In this document: positions 1 to 5,751 of the stretch, in pieces | How positions within the stretch are numbered: position 1 is the first letter of the stretch | How the letters are laid out: each line of letters begins with the position of its first letter | Source: Chloroflexota bacterium | GTDB taxonomy: Bacteria; Chloroflexota; Limnocylindria; QHBO01 | Reading direction: 5' to 3' | Assembly: GCA_005879815.1 (NCBI GenBank) | Contig: VBKA01000102.1 | Coordinates: forward strand, 1-7,269 | DNA: 7,269 bases | The notes under the pieces: generated by a model | What the model was told of the DNA's origin: nothing | Database searches by the model: none | Seen by the model: only the letters and a program-made list of their open reading frames with translations | Program-made: the position numbers and the translations under genes

Positions 1-362
1 ATTTCCTATCTCAACTTCGCGCGAAGGCCAAGAACGGATTGCTGCCCCGCTGGACTGAATGGTGGGACGAAGCCGACGTCGCGCCGATGTTTCCCCCAGA
101 CCCCGAGCTGCGGGACGCGATCACCCGAGAGCAGCCGCGCCTCCCCCTCTCCCGGTATGAACAGACCGTCGACGTGGCAGCGGGATGGGATGACTCGCCG
201 TGCGGCTACATCTACTTTGGTCCGCCATATGACAGGCCCGCCGACGAACTCGCGCAGCGCGGATGGCCGATTCGACATGTCCCGGGGCTTCATCTCCACA
301 TGGTGGTCGATCCAGCCGCCGTGACCGATGCGCTTGAAGAGGTCGTCACCGCCCTCGGCTGA
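1..362 (+). CDS. Probable alpha/beta-hydrolase, C-terminal fragment (5' end outside window)
   Basis: The frame is open from base 3 and closes with TGA at 360-362, giving about 119 visible residues. A TTG at 39 is in frame, but the coding sequence reads smoothly upstream of it (FLSQLRAKAKNG...), so the gene most likely enters from the left. The fragment resembles the C-terminal part of small alpha/beta-hydrolases found in high-GC bacteria. It has a Trp/Asp-rich helix (WTEWWDEADV), a YIYFGPPYD segment, and near the end HVPGLHLHMVVDP, which would place a catalytic-type histidine shortly before the last helix. The nucleophile elbow and acid residue would lie outside the window, so activity and substrate cannot be judged. 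The gene converges on the kinase gene, which ends 45 bp away on the other strand. The family call rests on recalled sequence resemblance only. Confidence 0.7.
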   Translation, partial: FLSQLRAKAKNGLLPRWTEWWDEADVAPMFPPDPELRDAITREQPRLPLSRYEQTVDVAAGWDDSPCGYIYFGPPYDRPADELAQRGWPIRHVPGLHLHMVVDPAAVTDALEEVVTALG

Positions 363-407
363 CGCTTGGTTGACGGCGAGGGAGCATCAAGCGCGCAACC
401 GCAGACC

Positions 408-1745
408 TCAGTGCTTTTCCTTGCCGTGACCGCGACCTTCGCCGCCCGCGGGCTTACAGTCGGCGATTGCTTCGGTGACCTGCTCCGTGGCCGCCGCCCT
501 GCTCATGGCCGCCAGCTCAGCCGCGCTCGGTCCTGAGCCGCAGGCGCTGCGCTGCTTATCGGCGAGCTGCGCGGCCCACGATGGAAGCGCCGCCATCGGC
601 GTTGGGAACGGTGTCGCCGCCGCGCTCGCCATCTTCATCGGTCCGCTGAGGGCCACGGCCACCACCAGGACAGCCGCGGCGGCAACCAGGGCCCCGGCCA
701 TAGCTGCGACGCGGCGACCTACCCGCCGATGTCGAACACTCCGCGCCGCGGGCGCGGATGGCGTCATCTGCGCCTGGGTGAGGGTCTCGTCCTGGTGCTT
801 CGTGATGTGGGCGATGGCTCCGGAGGCATCTCCGGCGAGCCACGCGCGCAAGGCGGTCCCCACCTCACCGGCATGGCGCGGGCGGTCCTCGGGCCGCGGC
901 TGGAGGCAGGCAACAACCACTGCCGCGAGCGTGGCGTCAATGCCGTCCATGACCGGTGGTCCGTCCGTGTCCTCCCGCAGCAGGGCCGCGGGGGACGATC
1001 CGGAATGCGGCGGCCGGCCGGACAGCATCTCGTACAGCAGAGCGCCGAGACCGTAGAGGTCGACTCGCGGACCGACCTCCTTCCCGGCCAGCTGCTCCGG
1101 GGCCATGTAACGCAGCGTGCCCATCACCATGCCAGTCTGGGTTGTTCGCTCCTGCACCTCGCCCAGCAACCGAGCAATGCCGAAGTCGACCAGGCGTGCG
1201 CGGCCATCGGTGCCGATGAGGACGTTTCCAGGCTTCACGTCGCGATGGATCACGCCCCGCGTGTGGGCGTGGTACAGCGCCTCCGCGACCTCTGCGCCGA
1301 TCTCGGCCGCGGCCCGCGGATCGAGGGGCCCGTCGCGTTCAAGGCGGGCCGACAGCGGCTCACCCTCGACCAGTTCGAGGACGACGGCCGGCCTCTCCCC
1401 AGCGTCGGCGGCCAGCACACGAATGATGCCCGGGTGATCGAGGCCGCCCACCGCGCGCGCCTCCGAAGCGAGACGGGCGCGCGAGGCCTGGTCCGGAAGC
1501 AGGTGCGGGTGCAGGAGCTTGACGGCTACCCGGCGGCCGCTGCGCTCGTCACGAGCCCGCCAGACCTCAGCCATCCCCCCGCGCGCCAGTCGCGCCTCGA
1601 GCCGGTACCGTCCGAGGACCCGGCGCGCGTGGGTAGCGCAGCGATGGTCGACGTCGCGCGGATGCTGAAGGGCACGCGCGTGCTGCGCATCCCGTCCGTG
1701 CGACGCGCGCTTCGCCGGCTGGACGTGTCTCGATGACGCGGCCAC
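408..1745 (-). CDS. Membrane-anchored Hanks-type serine/threonine protein kinase
   Basis: This 445-residue protein has a complete kinase domain at about residues 45-303. Visible motifs are a glycine loop (LARGGMAEVW, 53-62), the ATP lysine in VAVK (K76), the helix-C glutamate E95, the catalytic loop HRDVKPGN (167-174), DFG (187-189), an activation loop with several Thr (201-210), and APE (215-217). A polar linker follows, then one membrane helix (about 346-367, Ala/Val-rich). The outside segment of about 78 residues contains two cysteines (C402, C430) and a charged Gly/His/Lys tail. There are no PASTA repeats. The expected topology is a cytoplasmic kinase with a short external sensor or anchor. 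The only usable start before the kinase domain is GTG at 1743-1745. It lacks a Shine-Dalgarno sequence and leaves a 43-residue Arg/His-rich leader, so the true start is uncertain. The gene lies 82 bp downstream of cofE on the same strand, so read-through from the F420 operon is possible. Its target cannot be inferred. Confidence 0.93.
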   Translation of the reverse strand: MAASSRHVQPAKRASHGRDAQHARALQHPRDVDHRCATHARRVLGRYRLEARLARGGMAEVWRARDERSGRRVAVKLLHPHLLPDQASRARLASEARAVGGLDHPGIIRVLAADAGERPAVVLELVEGEPLSARLERDGPLDPRAAAEIGAEVAEALYHAHTRGVIHRDVKPGNVLIGTDGRARLVDFGIARLLGEVQERTTQTGMVMGTLRYMAPEQLAGKEVGPRVDLYGLGALLYEMLSGRPPHSGSSPAALLREDTDGPPVMDGIDATLAAVVVACLQPRPEDRPRHAGEVGTALRAWLAGDASGAIAHITKHQDETLTQAQMTPSAPAARSVRHRRVGRRVAAMAGALVAAAAVLVVAVALSGPMKMASAAATPFPTPMAALPSWAAQLADKQRSACGSGPSAAELAAMSRAAATEQVTEAIADCKPAGGEGRGHGKEKH

Positions 1746-1827
1746 GCTGCGGGGAAGCAGCAGGGACTGTGCCAGCCCTTCGGGGCGTCGATGTCGAAGA
1801 AGTGGGGTCTGGGGCGGTTCTGAAGGC
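1746..1827 (-). other. Gap between cofE and the kinase gene, with two small hairpins
   Basis: This 82-bp gap on the minus strand contains two short inverted repeats. One is GCCC-TTCG-GGGC at 1775-1786 (read on the + strand; CGAA loop on the transcribed strand). The other is GCTGC-N6-GCAGC at 1746-1761, which abuts the kinase GTG start directly. Neither is followed by a run of T on the minus strand, so neither is a convincing intrinsic terminator. No clear -35/-10 pair was found. The gap could hold a weak promoter, an attenuator, or nothing more than spacer. Confidence 0.25.
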
Positions 1828-2592
1828 CTAGGGGAAGAGGTCGTGCGCGCGATCCATCACCAGCGCGGCGGCCCCATGCCCATTTTCAACGCGTTCTGTG
1901 GTGTAGCCACGCACCACAACCACCGGTCGCTGGTCGGTCTTGCCCCCTGCCAGCTCCGAGGCCGAGGCCAGCTCGTCTGCGACCGCGATGACTGTCGAGC
2001 GCATCAGCCTCCCCTGGGCATCCGGCCGGCCACGCAGGTCGAGCAGGGGCGCCAGGCCGGCCACACCAATCGCGACGTTGACGATGCCGTTGCGCCAGGG
2101 GCGCCCGAACGAGTCGGAGATGACCACCGGCGTGCGGATCCCCGCAAGGTCCCACAGCCGCTCGGCAAGTCGCCGGGCGGAGGCATCGGGATCGACCGGC
2201 AGCAGCGTGGCCACCTCGCCATCGCCGACATTCGAGAGATCCACGCCGGCGTTGGCACACACGAAGCCGTGTGGCGTTCGGCTGATGATCAGCCCGCCAT
2301 CCGCCATCCGCAGCACTTCGGCGGATTCGCGTAGGACGAGCTCCACCTGCCGCGGATCCTTCCCCCAGCGCTCCGCAAACTCGACCGCGCGCGGCGATGG
2401 GCTGACCGACGCCAGGTCGACCACGCGCCCCTCCGCCTTGGACACGACCTTCTGGGTGACGACCAGGACGTCATCTTCCCGGAGACCGATGTCGCCGTCG
2501 CGCAGCGCGCCGGCAATGATCGCCCCAAGGTCGTCGCCGGGTCGTATCTCGGGAATGCCGTCAAGGGCCAGCAGCTCGACCCTGGCGGTCAC
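1828..2592 (-). CDS. cofE: Coenzyme F420-0:L-glutamate ligase
   Basis: CofE adds L-glutamate to F420-0, and usually further gamma-linked glutamates, using GTP and divalent metal. This is the last step of F420 assembly in the cytoplasm. The 254-residue protein has the family blocks in order: VVTQKVVSKAEGR (44-56), GFVCANAGVDLSNV (109-122), LLPVDPDASA (130-139), SDSFGRPWRNG (159-169), RLMRSTVIAVADELASASEL (195-214) and a closing PVVVVRG strand (223-229). Its length matches archaeal-type stand-alone CofE. The C-terminal nitroreductase domain of actinobacterial FbiB is absent. The GTG at 2590-2592 was chosen because it overlaps the cofC stop as GTGA and has GGAG seven bases upstream. An in-frame GTG at 2614-2616 would add eight residues but has no such support. 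It is the last of the tightly packed F420 genes. Confidence 0.96.
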   Translation of the reverse strand: MTARVELLALDGIPEIRPGDDLGAIIAGALRDGDIGLREDDVLVVTQKVVSKAEGRVVDLASVSPSPRAVEFAERWGKDPRQVELVLRESAEVLRMADGGLIISRTPHGFVCANAGVDLSNVGDGEVATLLPVDPDASARRLAERLWDLAGIRTPVVISDSFGRPWRNGIVNVAIGVAGLAPLLDLRGRPDAQGRLMRSTVIAVADELASASELAGGKTDQRPVVVVRGYTTERVENGHGAAALVMDRAHDLFP

Positions 2593-3185
2593 GCCAGGAC
2601 TCCGCTCCGCAGCCACTCCCCCAGGTCGTCGGGGGTGTCGAGGTCGAAGGCGAGGCCGGGACGCCGAACGATGGCCAGCGGCGTGCCCCCTGACTTCGCC
2701 GCATCCCGATGTGCCGCGAGGCTGTCGGTCCCGAACCGGAAGGGGATGGCATTCGGAGGTCGGAGCACCAGGGCGTTGGTGCCGGTTCCGCGGCGGTCGG
2801 GCGCGATCGCGACACCGCCGTCGCGCGGCAAGGCCCCGACGAGCGCCTGGATGTCCGGAACGTCCAGCTCGGGGAGATCGCCGTGCAGCACGACCAGTGT
2901 CTCGACCCCGTCGCCGATGGCAGCGTCCCGAGCCTGGTCGAGCCCCTCGTTCAGGCCCATCCCCCGCTGGACGAGGAGCCGCGCTCCGGTGGCTTCCACC
3001 AGGTCAGCGAGGTCCGCAGACGGCGAGATGACGACGACGTCCGGCACCGCCTGCCGCGCGATGCGCAGCACGCGCCGCAGCAGGTGGGCGGCCAGCTCGC
3101 CGCGCTCATCCGGTGAGAGGACCGGAGATAGGCGCGACTTCGACACCGCCAATCCGCGGTGCGGGACGATGACGCGGCTGGTCAC
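2589..3185 (-). CDS. cofC: 2-phospho-L-lactate / phosphoenolpyruvate guanylyltransferase
   Basis: CofC (called FbiD in mycobacteria) uses GTP to activate a three-carbon phospho-acid (2-phospholactate, or phosphoenolpyruvate in many bacteria) as the donor for CofD. The 198-residue protein is a single nucleotidyltransferase domain of normal length. It has VIVPHRGLAVSKSRL near the N-terminus with the KSRL signature at 16-19, GLNEGLDQAR (77-86), the metal-binding-type HGDLPEL (101-107), APDRRGTGTNAL (128-139), PFRFGTDSLAAH (148-159) and FDLDTPDDL (180-188). The GTG at 3183-3185 is the start that gives the usual N-terminus; no strong Shine-Dalgarno was seen. The gene begins 19 bp after cofD and overlaps cofE by 4 bp. 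The sequence alone does not show which three-carbon acid is used. The name fbiD would apply if it is phosphoenolpyruvate. Confidence 0.95.
   Translation of the reverse strand: MTSRVIVPHRGLAVSKSRLSPVLSPDERGELAAHLLRRVLRIARQAVPDVVVISPSADLADLVEATGARLLVQRGMGLNEGLDQARDAAIGDGVETLVVLHGDLPELDVPDIQALVGALPRDGGVAIAPDRRGTGTNALVLRPPNAIPFRFGTDSLAAHRDAAKSGGTPLAIVRRPGLAFDLDTPDDLGEWLRSGVLA
2600..2603 (-). promoter_or_regulatory. Ribosome binding site of cofE (GGAG)
   Basis: On the minus strand GGAG lies inside the 3' end of cofC, seven bases before the GTG at 2592-2590. It decides between the two candidate cofE starts and fits translational coupling through the GTGA stop/start overlap. Confidence 0.6.
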
Positions 3186-3204
3186 CCACGCAGCATAGCG
3201 AGGC

Positions 3205-4134
3205 TCAGGCCGGCAGCAGCGCGAGCGCCAGGGCCGCCCGGTCGGCGTCGCTGCGCATGACGGTCGGAAGCACCACCGCCTCCATCCCGAGCTGCTCGAC
3301 CGGCGGCGCCAGCTCCGCGTCTACTTCGTCGATGACGAATGCATCGATCAGGCCAGCGTACATGCGCGCAACCCCGAGGGCGCTCGACTCGTGACCAAGC
3401 GACGCGAGCATGCGGTCCGCCGGACCCTTCAGCGCGGCGCCGGCGACGATTGGGCTCACCGCCACGCGACGCGTCTTGCGCGCCGAGGCCGACCGGATCG
3501 TCTCGCGAACGCCCGGCAAGGCCAGGATCGGCTCCACGCTGACGATGGGGTTGGATGGTGCGATGACGATCAGCTCTGCCGAATCCAGGGCGATCCGCAC
3601 CTCCTCGGTCGGGCGCGCGCGGTCGATGCCGTCAAATCGGACGCTGAGCACCTCTGGCTCCTGGCGAAGCCGAACGAAGTAGTCCTGGAACTCGAGCTCG
3701 CCGGCATCGGTCTGCAGGACGGTTCGTACGCGATCGGCGGTGGCCGGCAGGATGCGGCTCGCAACCCCCAGGGCCTCCGCCATCGACCGCGTCGCATCGG
3801 TCAGGGAAGCGCCACCGGCAAGCAGGTGCCCGCGCCGGACGTGCGTCGCCAGGTCGGCGTCGCCGACGCGGAACCAGGTCGGCTCGCCGTATCGGCCGAG
3901 CATCTGCAGCGCAGTCCAGGTGTCGCCGCTCACCCCCCAGCCGGTCTCGGCGTTCGCAAGCCCGGCCAGCGTGTAGAGCACGGTGTCCACGTCCGGGCTG
4001 ACCCGCAGCCCGTACAGCTCCGTGTCATCCGCGACGTTGACGATGACTGTCAGCTCACCGGGCGCCAGGACCTGCTGGAAGCCGTGGGCCAGCTTCGCCC
4101 CACCGGTCCCGCCGGCCAGCAGGGTGACCTTCAC
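3205..4134 (-). CDS. cofD: 2-phospho-L-lactate transferase (LPPG:FO transferase)
   Basis: CofD (FbiA in mycobacteria) transfers the phospho-lactyl or phospho-enolpyruvyl group from the GDP-linked donor made by CofC to FO, giving F420-0 or dehydro-F420-0. The 309-residue protein shows the family blocks: LLAGGTGGAKL (5-15), NVADDTELYGLRVSPDVDT (33-51), the WGVSGDTW stretch (66-73), FRVGDADLATHVRR (88-101), APSNPIVSVEPIL (192-204) and SPIVAGAALKGPADRML (227-243). Its length is normal and no key block is missing. Its GTG start lies one base after the TGA of the upstream oxidoreductase gene, so the two are almost certainly cotranscribed and translationally coupled. FO synthase, which must supply the substrate, is not in this window. 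Confidence 0.96.
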   Translation of the reverse strand: MKVTLLAGGTGGAKLAHGFQQVLAPGELTVIVNVADDTELYGLRVSPDVDTVLYTLAGLANAETGWGVSGDTWTALQMLGRYGEPTWFRVGDADLATHVRRGHLLAGGASLTDATRSMAEALGVASRILPATADRVRTVLQTDAGELEFQDYFVRLRQEPEVLSVRFDGIDRARPTEEVRIALDSAELIVIAPSNPIVSVEPILALPGVRETIRSASARKTRRVAVSPIVAGAALKGPADRMLASLGHESSALGVARMYAGLIDAFVIDEVDAELAPPVEQLGMEAVVLPTVMRSDADRAALALALLPA

Positions 4135-4135
4135 C

Positions 4136-5071
4136 TCAGGCCTGGAGCAAGGGCACCACGTCGCGGATCAGCCGCTCCATGGTCTCCGCGTCGTATGGGT
4201 ATGGGAAACCCACGACGAAGTGCCGGAAGCCGATCTGCAGGTACGGTCGCAGGATCTCGGCGATCTGCTCAGGGCTCCCGACCGGCTGATCCCTCCACGG
4301 TCTCGCGCCACCGTTGCCCTCGAAGAGCTTCTCGAAGACGCGCCGCGCCTCGGCGGGGTCGTCGCGGATGACGCACACGCCGGTGCCGACCGTGCGTTCG
4401 ATCTCAGCCTCGTTGCGGCCCACCTCCGCGCAGTGGCGGCGCAGGACCTCGTCCTTGTGCTTCACGTTGGCGAAGCCGCCACCCACGTTGCAGGCATCCG
4501 CGTATTTGGCCACCGTGCGCAGCGTTCGTCGCTCGCCTCCCCCGCCCACCAGCAGGGGAAGCCGGCGCTGAACGGGCGGCGGCATGTTGCGTACGCCGCG
4601 CGTCGTGTAACGATCGTCCCCGGACGGCTCCTCGCCGTCGAGCATCCCGCGCATGATTCGCACAGCCTCGTCGAGCCATCGCAGCCGCTCGCCGGGCGAC
4701 TGCCCGAACTCGAAGCCGAACGCGCGATGCTCGGTCTCGAACCAGGCGCCGCCGATCCCCAGGATCGCGCGCCCATTCGAGATGTGATCCAGCGTGGTCG
4801 CCATCTTGGCGACCAGCGCGGGGTTCCGGAAGGTGTTGGCTCCGACCATCAGGCCGATGTGCGCGTGCTGCGTCGCCTCTGCCCAGGCGGCGAGGCTCAG
4901 CCAGCCCTCGAACATGGGCCCGTCCGGAGCGCCGACGATCGGGTACAGGTGGTCCCAGGTCCAGAGGTCGTCATAGCCGAGGCGGTCGGCAGCGACCGCC
5001 GCCTCGCGGAACGCCGGCCAGTCCGTGTACTGGTTCCAGGCCAGCATCCCCAGCTTGATCGGCTTAGCCAT
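4136..5071 (-). CDS. LLM-class (luciferase-like) F420/flavin-dependent oxidoreductase
   Basis: This 311-residue protein is a full-length luciferase-like TIM barrel. Family features are KLGMLAWNQYTDWP at the first strand, the WTWDHL turn (37-42), FRNPALVAKMATTLDHISNG (81-100) followed by a Gly-rich ILGIGGAW strand (103-110), the LPLLVGGGGERRTLR phosphate-binding-like loop (171-185), and YADACN (190-195). In LLM enzymes these regions bind F420 or FMN. Location directly upstream of cofD makes F420 the likely cofactor, but this is inference and the substrate is unknown. The ATG at 5069-5071 overlaps the end of the PPOX gene by 8 bp and starts right before the first barrel strand. Upstream GTG-type extension to 5146 would add a Ser/Thr-rich leader unlike the family and is not preferred. 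Confidence 0.93.
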   Translation of the reverse strand: MAKPIKLGMLAWNQYTDWPAFREAAVAADRLGYDDLWTWDHLYPIVGAPDGPMFEGWLSLAAWAEATQHAHIGLMVGANTFRNPALVAKMATTLDHISNGRAILGIGGAWFETEHRAFGFEFGQSPGERLRWLDEAVRIMRGMLDGEEPSGDDRYTTRGVRNMPPPVQRRLPLLVGGGGERRTLRTVAKYADACNVGGGFANVKHKDEVLRRHCAEVGRNEAEIERTVGTGVCVIRDDPAEARRVFEKLFEGNGGARPWRDQPVGSPEQIAEILRPYLQIGFRHFVVGFPYPYDAETMERLIRDVVPLLQA

Positions 5072-5480
5072 GCCGGATGACTTTCTCCACCTTGAGACGG
5101 ATGGTGAGCCGCTGCTGGCCGTTGAACTCGTCGGGGTCGTCGCCATAGCGCACGGCGAGGGCGCGAATGTCGTCGAGCGCCCGCTCGGGGTCCGCGTCGA
5201 GCTCGACGCGGCCGTGCATGGCGACCCAGGTCAGCTCATCCTCGAAACACAGGCTGACTCGCGGGTCGCGCCGCAGGTAGCGCGCCTTCGCGCGGCCCTC
5301 CTTGGTGTTCATCAGGATCGTGTCCGGCTGCTGCAGGTCCAGGTCGAACCACATCACCGACTGGCTGGGCGCGCCCTGGTCGGTGAGCACTGCCAGAACG
5401 GGATAGCGCAGCTTCTCGGTCAGCCAGGCGCGCAGCTCATCGGTCAGTGCGCGCTCGACGGTCAGGGCAGGATCGGTCAC
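5064..5480 (-). CDS. PPOX-class split-barrel F420/flavin-dependent protein
   Basis: This 138-residue protein matches the small single-domain pyridoxamine-phosphate-oxidase-like split barrels, many of which bind F420 in high-GC bacteria. It shows the first barrel strands (YPVLAVLTDQGAPSQSVMWFDLD, in two strands at 26-48), the phosphate-binding-type segment TILMNTKEGRAKARYL with basic residues K60, R63, K65 and R67, then RDPRVSLCFE (71-80) and the strand WVAMHGRVEL (85-94). Members reduce or oxidise small molecules with F420 or flavin; the substrate here is unknown. The GTG at 5478-5480 is preferred because GAGGAG sits six bases upstream. An in-frame ATG at 5484-5486 is directly against that motif, which is too close. 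It is the promoter-proximal gene of the F420 operon, and its TAA lies inside the start of the LLM gene. Confidence 0.9.
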   Translation of the reverse strand: MTDPALTVERALTDELRAWLTEKLRYPVLAVLTDQGAPSQSVMWFDLDLQQPDTILMNTKEGRAKARYLRRDPRVSLCFEDELTWVAMHGRVELDADPERALDDIRALAVRYGDDPDEFNGQQRLTIRLKVEKVIRHG

Positions 5481-5486
5481 GGGCAT

Positions 5487-5492
5487 CTCCTC
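5487..5492 (-). promoter_or_regulatory. Ribosome binding site of the PPOX gene (GAGGAG)
   Basis: GAGGAG on the minus strand, six bases before the GTG at 5480-5478 and flush with the ATG at 5486-5484. Normal spacing favours the GTG as the start. Confidence 0.6.
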
Positions 5493-5574
5493 GATCCGGA
5501 AGCCCAATCGTAGCCGCACTGCGCCGCCGAGGTCCCGCGGCGACGTGGTGACCGCGGCCGAATAGACTCGCACC
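5493..5574. promoter_or_regulatory. Divergent promoter region between the F420 operon and the LLM-remnant/cinA unit
   Basis: The genes on either side are transcribed away from this stretch of about 80 bp, so both units should start here. On the minus strand, TACGAT (5512-5507) is a fair -10 candidate about 27 bases before the PPOX GTG; no good -35 was seen. On the plus strand, TAGACT (5563-5568) fits the TANNNT -10 pattern and ends six bases before the GTG at 5575, the spacing expected of a leaderless transcript. No operator-like palindrome stands out. Confidence 0.4.
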
Positions 5575-5742
5575 GTGAAGATCGGCTTCAAGACGTCCCA
5601 GACCAACGTCGACTGGCCCACTCTGCTCGCCACCTGGGAGCTGGCCGATGAGCTCCCCGTCTTCGACTCCGGCTGGATCTTCGACCACCTACGACGCCTC
5701 GCCCACGAGGTGGCCGAGCCCCTTCGCGAACGGTTCGGCTAG
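5575..5742 (+). pseudogene. Remnant of a second LLM-class oxidoreductase, internally deleted in frame
   Basis: This 55-codon frame starts with GTG and ends with TAG. Residues 1-39 (MKIGFKTSQTNVDWP... to WIFDHL) align with the N-terminus of the full LLM gene in this window: both share K.G, DWP, AD.L, a Trp and DHL in the same order with one gap. The last residues (RRLAHEVAEPLRERFG) look like the closing helix of such an enzyme. About 240-250 residues of barrel expected between them are missing, yet the frame is open and no stop interrupts it. The product cannot form a TIM barrel or bind F420. It may be a deletion scar, an assembly error, or a frame kept because it leads into cinA, which begins three sense codons after this stop in the same frame. 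A functional short peptide is possible but unsupported. Confidence 0.65.
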
Positions 5743-5751
5743 CTCCAGTTC

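Noticed and set aside
363..393. Inverted repeat CGCTTG/CAAGCG between the hydrolase and kinase genes as a terminator
   Set aside because: The stem is six base pairs with a 19-base loop and no T-run, which is too weak to call.
729..1736. Long plus-strand open frame (335 codons) opposite the kinase gene
   Set aside because: It lies antisense to an unmistakable kinase domain, has no recognisable domain, and long mirror frames are expected in GC-rich coding DNA.
1940..3031. Plus-strand open frame (363 codons) across cofE and cofC
   Set aside because: The translation is low-complexity, rich in Arg/Ser/Pro, and opposes two clearly conserved genes.
3391..5080. Plus-strand open frames opposite cofD and the LLM gene
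   Set aside because: Both are antisense to conserved genes, with no family motifs or ribosome sites.
5481..5633. Longer N-terminus for the PPOX gene, up to 5633
   Set aside because: It would overlap the divergent start at 5575, adds residues not typical of the family, and ignores the well-placed GAGGAG before 5480.
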